The notes below the pieces were generated by a model. The model did not search any database, had not been told where the DNA came from, and was given only the letters and a program-made list of their open reading frames with translations. Positions 29,211 through 41,829 of a stretch of 64,000 nucleotides of DNA are shown here, in pieces. The stretch is from Karalla daura. Lineage: Eukaryota > Chordata > Actinopteri > Chaetodontiformes > Leiognathidae. Every line of letters begins with the position of its first letter. Position 1 is the first letter of the stretch. The position numbers and the translations under genes were made by a program. The stretch covers positions 22,347,497 to 22,411,496 of the forward strand of contig CM055188.1 in NCBI GenBank assembly GCA_029224185.1, read 5' to 3'.

Positions 29211-30593
29211 ATGGAAAACCCAGCCAAGTATCTCTCATCGGTGCAGGGGATCGACTCCGTACCCGCACCCATCGGAGAGATGATGTGGAACAGCACGGAA
29301 TCAGAGGCAACGAGTGACGGTGGGAAGGACATGGTGGTGCGCACGGTGACCGGCAGCCTCCTGTCCCTGCTCATACTATGGACCCTGCTGGGAAACATCC
29401 TGGTCTGCTCTGCGGTGCTGCGCTTTCGGCACCTGCGGACCAAAGTCACCAACATTTTCGTCGTCTCCCTGGCTCTGTCGGATTTATTCGTGGCCGTCTT
29501 AGTCATGCCCTGGAAAGCCGTGGCAGAGGTTGCGGGCTACTGGCCCTTTGGCACTTTCTGTAACATCTGGGTAGCGTTTGACATTATGTGCTCAACCGCG
29601 TCTATCCTCAACCTCTGCATCATCAGCGTGGACAGATACTGGGCCATCTCCAGTCCCTTTCGCTACGAGAGGAAGATGACCCAACGCGTTGCCTTTGTTA
29701 TGATCAGCATCACTTGGACGTTGTCTGTGCTCATCTCATTCATCCCGGTCCAGCTGAACTGGCACAAAGCCAGCGACGACTTGGCTGGGACGCACAACTC
29801 TTCCACGACACGGCAGATGGAGGAAAACTGCGACTCCAGCCTGAGCAGAGAGTACGCTATATCCTCCTCCTTGATAAGTTTCTACATCCCCGTGGCGATT
29901 ATGATTGTGACTTACACCAGAATATACCGGATTGCGCAAATACAGATTAGAAGAATTGCCTCCCTGGAGAGAGCGGCGGAACATGCGCAAAGTTGCAGGA
30001 CCAACAGGATAGAGTGTCAACACCACAACACCTTGAAAACCTCGATCAAACGAGAAACCAAAGTGTTCAAAACTCTGTCGGTGATTATGGGTGTCTTTGT
30101 GTGTTGCTGGTTACCTTTCTTCGTCCTAAACTGCATGGTCCCGTTCTGCGACAGACCTGCCGCGGACAGAGACGCGGGACTCCCATGCGTCAGTGAAACC
30201 ACCTTCGACGTTTTCGTGTGGTTCGGTTGGACCAACTCCTCCCTGAACCCCATCATTTACGCATTCAACGCAGAGTTTAGGAAGGCCTTCGCCAGCCTCC
30301 TGGGCTGTCGCCACTTTTGCTCCAACACCCCGGTGGAAACAGTCAATATCAGCAACGAGCTGGTCTCATACAATCAAGACACCCTCATCCACAAGGAAAT
30401 CGCGAACGCCTATGTCAACATGATCCCGAACGTGGTTGAATGTATTGAGCATGAAGAGGAGACCTTTGACAGGATTTCACAGTTTTCCCACAACAACGAG
30501 AACGCCACCGACTCGGTTTGTGACCTAGAGGACTGCGAGGCAGACATCAGTCTCGACAGGATGTCACCTTTCACACCCAACGGATTACACTGA
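29211..30593 (+). CDS. drd5: D(5)-like (D1B) dopamine receptor
   Basis: An uninterrupted 460-aa frame encodes a class A GPCR. Visible landmarks are N-glycosylation sites N27 and N196, D91 (2.50), C117 paired with C207, D124 (3.32, amine binding), DRY at 141-143, TM5 serines S219/S220/S223, CWLPFF from 299 and NPIIY at 346-350. C366 and C370 are the likely palmitoylation site. The tail motif [12 protein letters not shown] and the terminus [13 protein letters not shown] ending (SPFTPNGLH) are D5-type rather than D1-type. The receptor couples to Gs and raises cAMP on dopamine binding. The second extracellular loop is shorter than in human D5 and closer in length to D1. The start at 29211 is the first ATG of the frame; M24/M25 are possible later starts. 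Teleosts often keep two drd5 copies, and I cannot say which this is. Confidence 0.96.
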   Translation: MENPAKYLSSVQGIDSVPAPIGEMMWNSTESEATSDGGKDMVVRTVTGSLLSLLILWTLLGNILVCSAVLRFRHLRTKVTNIFVVSLALSDLFVAVLVMPWKAVAEVAGYWPFGTFCNIWVAFDIMCSTASILNLCIISVDRYWAISSPFRYERKMTQRVAFVMISITWTLSVLISFIPVQLNWHKASDDLAGTHNSSTTRQMEENCDSSLSREYAISSSLISFYIPVAIMIVTYTRIYRIAQIQIRRIASLERAAEHAQSCRTNRIECQHHNTLKTSIKRETKVFKTLSVIMGVFVCCWLPFFVLNCMVPFCDRPAADRDAGLPCVSETTFDVFVWFGWTNSSLNPIIYAFNAEFRKAFASLLGCRHFCSNTPVETVNISNELVSYNQDTLIHKEIANAYVNMIPNVVECIEHEEETFDRISQFSHNNENATDSVCDLEDCEADISLDRMSPFTPNGLH

Positions 30594-31653
30594 CTCCAAC
30601 TCTGTGTCACCCTGTGCGTAACATGGATGTATTGATACTGATGCCATAGTTCATTCAGCTTTTTTTGTGTCCCACATGCTCCTCTCTAGGCCAGAGTGAC
30701 TTGCTCATTGACACTTTGGCAGGGCGCACACCTGCCTCTTTGCGTCATATATGAGATGTGATGTTGTTGTCCTGTTCTGCAAAAGAAAAAAAGAAAAAAA
30801 AGAAAAAAACAATAACAAGTGATGTGTAGGTGTTTATTTACATGACAAGTGAAGTCTGTGCTCATTTGTTCTCAAGGTTTGGTGTAGTTAAGCTGTGTCC
30901 ATGCACTTGGAGGGGGAGGAGGGTAAGACTTGTTTTTAGACACTCACCTGAGGAATTCTGATGGAAACCTCTTTGCTGCTGAAAAAAACCTCATGTGTCT
31001 CCAGTGCCCGTCTTTCTGCTGAATATGAAAACTGAGGGGCAGCCTTACAGACAGAGAAACAAAGATAGTTCTATTTAAATGCAGTCATTTCAGCGCCTTA
31101 TTGCTTATTTAAAGAAGAGTTTGGAGACAAGAGAGGAATGTGTTGAATGGAGTTGAAGTTACATGATGCCAAAATGCAGTATTAAAAGTGTTTACCCAAT
31201 GCACCCACCCCAGTGACTCCTCCCTGCACTTGAAGGACTAAATGTAGTCTGACAAAGTTTCTGATGGACACACAAAATCTAATGCTACAAGCACATAAAT
31301 GTGAGCCTGTTTACAATGGAATCACTCATCCAAATCAAATTATTTTTATCAAGATTTGCAATCATTTCTACTGTGAAAAATGTTTCTCTTTTCTGCGATC
31401 TTTCATTTATCATTGAGGCCAAAATGACTGAATGGTTGCTTTCCAAACGATCATAATAAACAAGGGAAAAGAGAGAATCTAGACTGTCCTATAATAACCA
31501 AAGATTTCAAGGAGTAAATCAATCTCAGACACAATAAGGCTACAGGGTTTTGTCAGCCAGAGAAATTATTGCTGTAAAAAGCCAACATGAAGACACACAC
31601 TTTCCTTTTCTCTCTCTGTCTCTCTTTCTCTCTTACTGTCTCTCTTTCACTGG

Positions 31654-31713
<60 letters not shown>

Positions 31714-31860
31714 GTCAACACATCTGGATGTCATACATCACCTCTCCCACATCTCTCACCTCTGTCTTTGTACTGTACAGAAGATCTGATCTGAATGTAA
31801 ACTGCTGTCCTTTAAACAGTGATGTGTGTCATCATTTGTCTAATAAAATGCTGTCATGCT
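30594..31860 (+). other. Presumed drd5 3' UTR
   Basis: AATAAA occurs at 31455-31460 and 31842-31847. The second is followed by GT/T-rich sequence and is a good candidate for the transcript end. The region contains a polypyrimidine-CA repeat and no coding sequence. Confidence 0.45.
31653..31710. repeat. (CT)n(CA)n composite microsatellite
   Basis: About nine CT units followed by about twenty CA units. Confidence 0.96.
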
Positions 31861-34800
31861 GAGAGGAACTGAGTGCTCTGGTTTCTTTCTGAGGGTGACA
31901 TTACTCCAGTGAGTTTCATGCATTGGTAAACTTTGCAGGGGTGCAGGATTTTCACCTTTGTTTGAACTTTCGTTTTACCAGATGTTAGCAGTGACTTTGC
32001 TTTAATGCAGGCTCACCTCTGTTCCATTGTTTTTTCCAAATGTTGTTATAGTCTGTTTTTGCCTTCCTGAGCAGCTGAACAGCAGCATTGAACTTGCATG
32101 GTGTGTAACTCATGGGCAGCTGGTCCTCCAGCATGTTTCCTGACTGACTTCCTGTCATCCACAGGTTCAGATGGCTGATTTTCCTGCTGATGGAGCTACA
32201 CACTTTTATACTGTATGTATGCAAGGTAATGAAAAGGGAGCATAGCACACCCTGAAGAGGCAGCACTGTCCTTGGTGGTGGTGTCTATTTCTGGTCCATA
32301 CTTGATTTTTTTTCCTGGAACATCTCACTGCTGCAACTGAAACTTGCTCGCACCAGTATGTAAAGCCAGAGAAAGAACACAAAACCTTTATTGAACTGCC
32401 AACAGCATCTGTCGTTTCAATCTTTCTGGCAAAGTAAAAACAAAACCCACTCTCTGCCAATCCATTCACTCTTTCCATATTTCCATCTTGGGCCTGGTGA
32501 GTTAGTGAGTAGAAAAATAAGCATCTTTTACGCAGATGAATATATTAATACTTAAGTCTGCATCTTTATCTCAGTGTTCATCTAATTGCTTGGAATGTTT
32601 ACAGTGGTGTCAAGTTGCATTAATGACACTTTCTCCCTTGTACTGATGCACCGAGAAAAGTAAAAGTTAATCTATAACCTGCATGTAAGCAAAACATGAA
32701 TATCAGGTTGGCACATAATAAAGACAATAATTTGGACAAGCTATTTGTCAGTGTCACATGTGTAGTGTGTGGGAGCCATTTCTTGTGACACATTCATTTA
32801 CAGTATGATAAACAAGAAAACAAATGTCAGTCATAATCATTCACACTATATTTATTTCAGACTTTCTGTGTACCTCCGTTTTTTACTGAGTTGAAGTGTC
32901 ATTCAGATGAAATGGGTACCAGTTTGTTTACAGGAAGGATAATCTCTCTAAAGCCCTGTGTAAGTTTTTACCTTAAGTGATGTCACTTGCACATTGAAAA
33001 TGAGGAAGTAGTTGGAAGCATGATAACTTGACATCTGCTGCAGAGTTGTACTTGAGGATGCTAGCCTAACACGTGTGAATTTTCCTTTCAGACTGCTTAT
33101 ATTCAAGTCTCTTATAGCTTTAATGATTCTTTTTCTCATATGAATGTTGTTATAAATACATATGCGAAAGACTAAATGTAATGGGTAAACCTGACAGGAG
33201 ACAAATGCATGCGATAACAGAGAAAATATCTTTGGTTATACATCAACTTTAATACCATGTTTAAATGATAAGTGCTGTGTGTATGTCTTCTCTATGTATG
33301 TGTATATTTATGTGTGTGTGTGTGTGTGTGTGTGTGTATGCGCTTGTGTAAGAATGCCAAAGCATTAGTGGGTGGTTCAATAGCGTCTTATTATGAGTCC
33401 AAAGTGGAAGGATTAAATTTGTTCTGTTGGAAATTATTTTGCCATGCCATCAAATCTTATTCTCAATAAATCACTGTGATTGTAAACAGTTTTCCAGTGC
33501 TTTCCATTCTTGTCACATTCTTGAGGATCTTAAAACATAAGACAAACCTTGTACTCATCATCAGATATTATGAGTTTATTAGAGATTTCCTATCGATGTC
33601 CATTCAATGTCTTGAGGAGTTTAAAGAGTTATCCTTTGAAATGTGATTGTTTAGATGCAAATTGGATGACATGTAATATCCAAATAAGGTACACTGAGAA
33701 TTGTGAACACCACAGGGGTATCCAGATTTTCTTTTTATTGAGGGCCAGATTCAATGACATGAAAAAGCCAACTGTGCCTTGCCTTTTTTTCTTGTTTGCT
33801 AAGAATGTACTTTTCTTTAATACATGTATTAATAAGAATTCTGGGTAGTTTCTGGGCACAATTACTAAACCAGAAGCTTTTCTGTGTACAGGTTATGAAT
33901 ATTTGTTGTTGTAGCTGTAATGGACTGTATACTGATCCAGGGTGAATCTCAACACAGCCCAGAGTCAGAAAAATCACATTTCCAACCCACATCACTATTA
34001 TGTATTCTTGATCATGCTGGCAGGTCACAAATAATATGAACATATTTTTAAAGGAAGCTACAGGTCACACAAATATATGACTATAGGCAGTGTTTTGCAC
34101 CTGGGCTTGACTTTAATGTTTGATGTTTGTAGTCATGCCTAAAAAGAATATTGTTAAATCATTATATTGGGTATATTCATTCAGTCTACCTCATTTTTTA
34201 AAAGTGGTTTCTACTAATTTCTTGCATCCAAGTCTTGTTGTCTTTGTTGCTGATTTGGATTGCATCCATGTTTGTTCCACAGAAGAATTTTGTGAATTAA
34301 CTCTTTCCTTGTCCAGACAATGTATATTTGTGACCTTTTTGTTTTTGATTAAAATCTGTATAAAAACGTACTACGCTGGCCTCCAGTGAGCAGGACCAGC
34401 AATCTAGATGACAATGATCTGTAAGTCTCCAGTGCCCCTCCCAGCACATTTTGTTAAAATTAAGACAACCTGTTATTTTCACCTTGTCAGAGGCTGAATT
34501 CACACAGCTGTCAGGGGAAATAGATTAAATGACACCAGGATGAAAGTCTGTTAACTGCAACCCTGAACCAGAACCTTTAGTGCTGTTGACCTCCCACCTC
34601 CATCCTGCTGCTGATCAGTTTCCTGCAGGAGAAGACAGATGTGATGGGACGGGTTGATCACTGGGTCAGGTTCTGTCATTCAGACCCCAAACATTTAGGT
34701 GATATCTCAGCCACAGCTTGTCAAACTGTGATTAAACTCAAGATCCTTGCAGACACTCACATGGGTTGGGTTGATATAGATAAAATTCGAAGGACTGCTG

Positions 34801-36400
34801 CATTTGGAGACTGCTTTTGCAGAAAGTTGGCCTTCCATGTGGGGAATAATTAAAGGGCAGCATTTTAAATTACCATAACTTACCATAACGTCTGCATGCA
34901 GCTGCTGTTAATTCTCATTTAACTGAAACCAGAATGACGAGATGAAGGTATTTCCAGGATACTTCTCATTTTCAAGATTTTTTTAAAGTTACTGCACCAG
35001 GTTTTTCCTTTTTCTTCTTTCTGAGCAATTGTTGACCAGATAAGATAAAAATAAGAAAGTAACAGCAGCCTCCATTGTCAAGCACTTTGTTCCGTTGTTT
35101 TGCCCTTCCAATGTGGAACAGATATGAAAGGTGGTTTGACCTCGATATTCAGCTCTGACAGGAGGGTTGGAGAGGAAGTGGAGGCAGGCTTAGGGGGGTT
35201 ACACCATCCGTCAGGACACATTCATCAAAATCAACTCCCTTTTCCTCCTGCACACAGGCACATGTGCACACAAGCACACACAGACGCATGCACATGCACA
35301 GACAGCACACATATTTTAAACACAGATGCACATACTGTTACAAGAGATTTGCTCTGAATCTCTCCGTCTCTTTGCTGTCTGACACACACTCAGAGGGAAA
35401 AAAATCTTGTTTTTATATCTGTCTCACTATTGCCTCTTCAATCTCAGCAGGCTACTCTGCTTCTCTATCTTCAAATGATTTTGGTTGTCTGAGGAAAAAC
35501 CAAAGATAGTTTAGCTTCCTGTTTGCTTCACCTTTCAATAGAGCATTGAGTGGCACTACTTGAGGCTTGTAAAATAGCCATGGTAGATACTGTTAATTGA
35601 GATGGACCTCTTATGGAGTGGCCCATGATTGACCCAGGAATTACCTCAACAGTATCAGTGTCGCATCACCTCCCATCCTCTCTTTACACACAGCAGCTCT
35701 TTCATCTCTGTCTAAATTTTGATGATGGTGTGTTTCATTTTCATGATAAGAGAAACTTCTTCACAGAGACTTCATCTGTGGGACTGCATTGGAGACCTCT
35801 CTTTAGATCAGACGAAGATCACACGTTTTGGTTTTTTGGAACCTCTTCTTTCACCTCTCACTGCTATTCCATTTGCTTCTTATCTCTGCTGTGGTCTTAG
35901 GTTTTAGGTTACTTTCAGAAAACTGAATCTGGAGAGAAAGACTAGTGTCTCTTTACCCAAAGGGTCATGGTCCATTCAAAAGGGAAACCCTGTGGGATAC
36001 ACGATAAAATGTTCTGCCCTGCTTTCTTGGTGTAGGGTGCACAGATATGCAATGACAGTGTTCGGTGCTCTTGTTGTGTTGTATTTCTTCTCTTTTCTTG
36101 ATTCTAATCACCTGTAGCTACTCAGTATTGCAGACAGTAATAAATGATGGCAGAGGATGTTTGAAAACCAATCCATTAGCATAAACAACATGTTAACAAA
36201 AAGCTTTAAGCAGAGTAATTCAATATTGTGAAACTTTTGACTGGAATTAATTCACAATCCAGTCTTAGATGTGCATGTACAAACTGTAAAAGAATTTGAA
36301 ATATAAATGCACAACTAGGTAAGCAGGATCCCTTAAGCAAAGAATGAAGCAATCCAGTGAGACTTTTTTCAATTATCATATCTCGTAATGATAAAAGCTG
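31861..36400. other. Gene desert, proximal part
   Basis: No ORF with recognisable domain, splice context or codon bias on either strand. It contains a TG microsatellite (33310-33338) and CA-rich sequence near 35260-35340. AT-rich otherwise. Confidence 0.55.
33310..33338. repeat. (TG)n microsatellite
   Basis: About fourteen TG units. Confidence 0.95.
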
Positions 36401-39300
36401 TTGCAAAACTAATCACATATGCAAATAAAGATAACCTCTGATTACAGCACTGATCCCCATTTTAATCTCTGACTTAATTTTCCTTAATTTCCTTCTCGGT
36501 TTGAGGCATTGGGAACCTTTGTCTTTTTGCTCCACAAGTTTAAATATTTATGACTAAACACGCAATAATCAAATTCAGAGTTTGGAGAGAAAAAAATCCT
36601 ATGGTATTATCTGTTAAGAATTTAACAGCGTCTAACTCAGATAATCTGCTTCATTGGGAGTATGCAAGATTAATCATCAGTGGTCTGGCAGCATAAACAA
36701 ACAATCCTCAGAATCTGAATTATGTAGGGCAGCATCTGTCAAAGTTAGAAAGTGACCAAGACAGGTTTCTGTACATTTGAGAGTAAAAAAAGGAAAAACA
36801 AAAGTTTTAAAAATGTGGATTTGGCTTCGGTACAATGTAGATACTGTTACTAGCAACATCTGCTTGGACAATGTTGAAAACTGACAGAATATCTCTCATT
36901 ACCATTACAAGAATTTTGATTAAGAACATGAAGATGTGATTGTATTATGGCAATAATGTGACACATAAAGTAATGCTATGGTATGATCATAATACATACT
37001 AGATACTGTCAGTCATAATTACAGGAATTGCTTTCTACCACTGGATAAATAGCAGTTTGAGAAAAAATGAAAAATGACAGCATATAATTCCATCACAATG
37101 AGTGATAACAAGAGACGTGGCGAGAGAAGTGGCTTTAGCCGATCGATTGAAACATTTTCTGTATGAAGAAAGAAAAGTTCCACACTGACTGGTGCAGACA
37201 TTTAAAGAAGGGCCAGTGATGCTCCAAGCCTTAATACCTGTAGGTACAAGAGCTGTGGGACACCAATTTAAACACATCCTGTGGTTGTAAATCAATCACG
37301 TGGGGATCTTTTGTTCACTGACTCAGCACGCCTCAGCGTTTTCTCACTATCATCTATCAGACCATGGTGATGGATTGCTGCTCTGCAGGAAATTAGAGTT
37401 TGTATGACTAGGTCACAGGCACAATCATGTGCACATTCGTCCCTGAACAGTGAGAGGCCTGTCTGTCAACCAAAATTGATTGTTGATTATAAAATTAGTT
37501 AATGTTTGTAATTAATATTCAGCTTGTAGAGGTAATTCATCTAATAAATCTCATCACACAAAGCAATTTGAAACTAGTTTGTGCAATAAGCTATTGATAA
37601 ATGACTCATCTTTCTCAAATAGTAATAGGATTCAAATCATTTGCATGACTCCTTAAATAAGAGTTTAATCTAGCAAATGTATCCTGAATTTGTCATCTTG
37701 GTGCTTCTACTCCAGGTGCAGCGAGCATGGTGCACAGCATATTTCGTAATGACAGGTGTGTGAAACAGAGCAATTCAGTCTCATTTAGCACCATTATGCA
37801 AAATAAAGAGACAAAGCTCCTTTTGGACCTATGATAAAACTTGACCTCAACTATCACATGTTGAGGGGACAACAGTACATAAACATGAAATTAAATAATG
37901 ATAAATATGACAGCAATTGCTCCCATGAAGCACTATGATTCATTATCATAATTAACCCTGAGCAGAGCTGTGTGAGTCTGATTATCTCCTCCGATGATGG
38001 ACAGAGATGATTCAGGAACAGAGGCCTGAATCTTTGTTCCAAGTGCTTTGAAAGCAACAAACTGAGCCGCTCTGCTGAGAGCATGGAGGAAATTGACTTT
38101 GTGAACAATATGGCAATTTCCAGAATAATTACCATGCTTGGTTGCTGTCATGAGCCTTTGGGCTCTAATTTGAATTTTAGTTAATAAAGTGCTCGGATGT
38201 TGTGATTTAGTCTTTGTCACATTTGCTCACTCGATGAAACCTGTCTTCTAAATATTTTAGATTCTTTTATTGCTTGGGTCTGCTAGTGTCTTTATCCAGC
38301 GTGCATAAGGCAAAGGACACACAGCTGCTTTAATTCCAATTAAGAAAAAAAATTAACCTACTGCACATCTGATCCATAATATGCACTTAAACTGCTTGGC
38401 TGGTAATGCTTTATTCCAAAGCTACTGTTAACCCATAGTGGAAAATGAATCTCATCTCAATCCATTCACTATGAGCATTAGTCTTTTTCCCTAAGAATAA
38501 AACTGAGCAACAATTAAAAAAGGAAATGGAGATTTATCTTGGTCAGTGATTTAAGTTCAAGTAATACACTTTACATACTTAGTGGTGATAATGGACAATT
38601 CAGTTTGCATGACACAATGCAGTGTCCTTATGACACAATGCAGTGTCCTTATGACACAATGCAGTGTCATAAGGAGTCAAACTGTAACAGGGCTTAGGAG
38701 GCACAGATCTTTAAATACCACAAGCTATTAATGGCACTTTGACATTATCATCAAAATATCTCCATCTTTAAGAGGCAAAGAGGTGTCCTCTTTTTATAGA
38801 CCTCGGTCATCTTAAAGGCACCTCTGAGATATACAGTAGATAATAAATGTCAATACACAGCCTATTGCTGATTAGTTTACGGCCTGTTAATACATAAGCT
38901 GGGACAGACAGACCATCATGCTAACCTTCATTAATATTTCATACTCCATGGGTTCTGCCCAGCATGGGCAGGAAAATATCCAGATGATGGCCTGAATTGG
39001 AAATGATTGGTTTGAAGTTGGCCCCTGAATTGTCTAGGCCTTTTGTTTGAATCTACAAGCTTTAATGAGGTCACATCAATTCAGTTTGATTTCAGTAATC
39101 TTCCACTGTACTATCCCGGATGTGAAGTTTTTCACAATGAGGAGAACATTTCTTATCGTCTGCATTATCGCTCTCGACAAAAACAGGTTGGCTGTGATAC
39201 TATCAGCACTACTGGATGCACTGTAAGCATTGCAGGGCATTAGTGGCTCATTCAGGACAACATGCTGGCGATGGGCTGTCAAGCTTTCAACCTTGTTTTT
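36400..39300. other. AT-rich non-coding block, candidate regulatory cluster
   Basis: No genes. The text is complex rather than repetitive and dense in homeodomain and POU-type motifs, such as TAATTA-like cores at 37480-37560 and ATTTGCAT near 37640. Sub-blocks 36420-36580, 37440-37700, 37830-38240 and 38880-39050 look most like conserved non-coding elements. This is a visual impression without alignment. Confidence 0.3.
38609..38674. repeat. Three 21-bp tandem units ending in a perfect hairpin
   Basis: The unit, which contains GACACAATGCAGTGTC, occurs at 38609-38629, 38630-38650 and 38651-38671 with identical spacing. Each unit has self-complementary arms GACAC/GTGTC. The last unit extends this to 11-bp perfect arms, CCTTATGACAC (38647-38657) and GTGTCATAAGG (38664-38674), around a 6-base loop. 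Confidence 0.9.
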
Positions 39301-40520
39301 GTCAAGCAGTCCTGATAACAGATGTGCCGCCCTGAAAACCTCCGAAACACTTTCTCCAGATTCAGTGCAGGACCCTGAGATGAGGTGAACAGATGTTACC
39401 TTTCAAGGTACCTTCATAACTGCACAATTTTGTGTGCGTGATCAATATACAATGCCTCAGCCAAAATCCCAGATTATCAAAACAACACAGACTCCTATCG
39501 TCCAGAGATGCCTGGAGAGGGTATAGCAGCCACAACACACTCTTTTTATACTCTCCAAACTCCGTACAAGCAACAGCAGTTTAGGTCAACATTGTAATCA
39601 GAAGACTGATTAGTTTTCAGCTCCATCTTATGCTGACTGCATGTATGTAATTATAATTGTGATGGTTTCCTGCTTGTTGCTAATTGCTATTCATTCCCAT
39701 AAGACCACTGTTGATGTCATCATCATGATATCAGGTGGAAACACAACAGTGCATGCAGCTTATGGTTGCGGGAGGCTGACAGTGATATTGTATCCTTCCT
39801 CATGGATTTGTATAAATTTCCATTAAAAAAACAAACAAGAAACATTAGGGACACAGCTTAAAGTTCTACTTAGCAACAATGTAAGCACTTAAAATCAAGT
39901 CCTCAGCCAAATCCTCTCTCTAAGTTCCTTGAATTTTCTTAACACTTTGAGCTGAATAAAATATTCAGACATGCCTTATAGATGTCCCTGAAGAGATGAA
40001 CTCCTCAGTGCAGAGAAGAGCAGGCAGTATTAACCACCCTGTCTATACCTATTGCTCATGTGACATTGTGGGTGAGAAAAAAATAGCCCTTTTTTAACCC
40101 TGCATGGGGAAATGTCAATGTTTGCCAGCAGCCATAAAAACAACCTAAAAAATACAATAAATAAATAAATAAATAAACAAATAAAGAATAAGGCTATAAG
40201 GTTATAAAAACTGAATGGTATAGGGTTGTAATAATTGTTGATACTGGCTGTTTCTTGTGTACACCTGACCAGCTTGACTTGCATGTATCAGGGTGGTGCA
40301 ATAACCAACTAATAAGTGATAATTAATAATTCCAAATGTGATAGGGAAATTACCCTCATATCTTATTCCACTTAAAAACAATGCAATATTTCCTGATGGA
40401 TTTATATATTCTCCATAAACAGCAGGTAAGGACAGAGATGTGGGATATTACAAACGCTATTCTAAAAACAAAAATGTAAGCTTTTTCAACCCAGTTCAAC
40501 AAGGAAAAAGCTGGTTACTG
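39300..40520. other. Intergenic, nothing recognised
   Basis: AT-rich sequence with a short AAAT-unit tract near 40158-40185. No gene-like frame. Confidence 0.5.
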
Positions 40521-40544
40521 TATTTTACACATCTGTGATAAGTG

Positions 40545-40715
40545 CTACACACATATGAACACCCCATCTCCAGGGAAGAACCTGGGAAGCAGTTGGGGGT
40601 TAGGTGACTTGCTCTGGGCCACTTCAGTTTTCCAGATTTCCAGCTGGTATCAAAGATCAAATCAGCGACCCTCTGGTTATAGCTTGGTTCTTTCACCTTA
40701 AGGCAGTTGAGAGTT
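40545..40715. repeat. Diverged teleost interspersed repeat fragment
   Basis: The text contains a GTGACTTGCTCTGGGCCACTT-like phrase and, about 70 bp on, CAGCGACCCTCTGGTTAT. These resemble phrases common in teleost dispersed repeats (a 'gtgacttgcccaaggtcac' segment followed by 'aaccagcgaccctctggtta'). The class is not determined. Recognition is from memory of the consensus style, not from a search. Confidence 0.5.
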
Positions 40716-41496
40716 TAAAATACGCTGCAGATTCCTGGGACCCTGATTATTTAGGGAGATCTTCTGAAAATCAGCAGCAATCCAAATGAACACACAAATG
40801 AACCTTTAATAATCTAAACCATGTTTATACATTGCAGAAGATAATTCTCTCTCGCAAGGTATGCTCCTCATAACTGAGTAATCTGTTAATATTAATGAGA
40901 ACTAATGAGAATTACTCAAGTAATTACTGTTGGAAATGATATAGAAAAGAAAATATGTTATTTTTTATTCTTTATCTCAAGACAGAATAATTGAAACTGG
41001 TGCCTGGAGGACAGTGCCAGAAAATGTGTGGTTCTTTCACATGGCGTCAGAAAGTGTTGAGCTTTCTATAAAAGTCCTTGCAGCCTCTGCTTGAATATGG
41101 CAGAGATAGCAGGTAAAAAAAAAAAGAATATTTTCATGAAATGGTGCTGAGTATAAATAATTTATTTGCTCCCTGCAGCCAGGGAGCAAATAAATGTCCA
41201 GCGGGGAACCATTCCTGGAGAAACCCCTGACAAAATAAGCAGGGGCTCTCTTTTTCACAAGGAGTCACCATTTGAAGTGGAGGCAGGGTGGTGGGGGAGT
41301 TGATGGAGAGTAGGAGCAGTGTAACTGAATCCGCATTGCTGTGCAGTCCCTCTGAGTACTGACCTGTGACGACACGGGGAATCTGCTGTGTTTTATCATT
41401 GGCAGACATAGGCAGCCAGTGCAGGCTGTTTGCAGCTTTTCTGAAACTGAGGTATCAGGTTGCAAGCCTTGTGAACTGACAGAGCAGCAGATATTT

Positions 41497-41580
41497 AATG
41501 TGTGTGTATGTGTGTGTGCGTGCACTTGCAGGCTACTATGCAGAGTATGACGCATGTGTGTGTGTGTGTGTGTGCGTTTG
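41497..41580. repeat. Interrupted (TG)n repeats
   Basis: Two TG-rich runs, near 41497-41520 and 41555-41576, flank a short unique segment. Confidence 0.9.
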
Positions 41581-41639
41581 CATATCTATGTTTGCTCAGA
41601 GAGATCATAGTGACAATTGGGAAATGTATAAGACTGGGA

Positions 41640-41825
41640 AAAGGTGACACTGTCCCAGTCCACCACAGGGACATGCACACAATTCCCTTTCTCATTCACA
41701 CATAGGACAAACGCAGAGTCTCTACTTTACCTCCATCCTTGCTTTTTGACCATGGAAGTAAACCAGAATACCCAGAGAAAAGCCATGCACACCCAGGGAG
41801 AAAATGTCAATCCCACAATGAACAC
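41640..41825 (-). repeat. Diverged copy of a common teleost repeat
   Basis: In order, the segment carries a CCAGTCCACCACAGGG phrase, a region like 'attcacacaTAGGACAA', then AAACCAGAATACCCAGAGA and a CACACCCAGGGAGAAAATG phrase. This order matches the widespread teleost repeat tail that reads 'gtccatcacaggg ... aaccggagtacccggaga ... cacggggagaacatg'. A copy in the opposite orientation is at about 60350-60485. The copy is old: many substitutions. Confidence 0.65.
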
Positions 41826-41829
41826 AAAG

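Noticed and set aside
28776..29283. Overlapping frames upstream of drd5
   Set aside because: GC-rich leader sequence; frames run through the proposed micro-intron and have no homology signal.
29093..29506. 137-codon antisense frame over the drd5 start
   Set aside because: Shadow of the receptor coding sequence and its GC-rich leader.
31550..31862. His/Thr-rich and Leu/Ser-rich frames
   Set aside because: Products of the CT/CA composite microsatellite.
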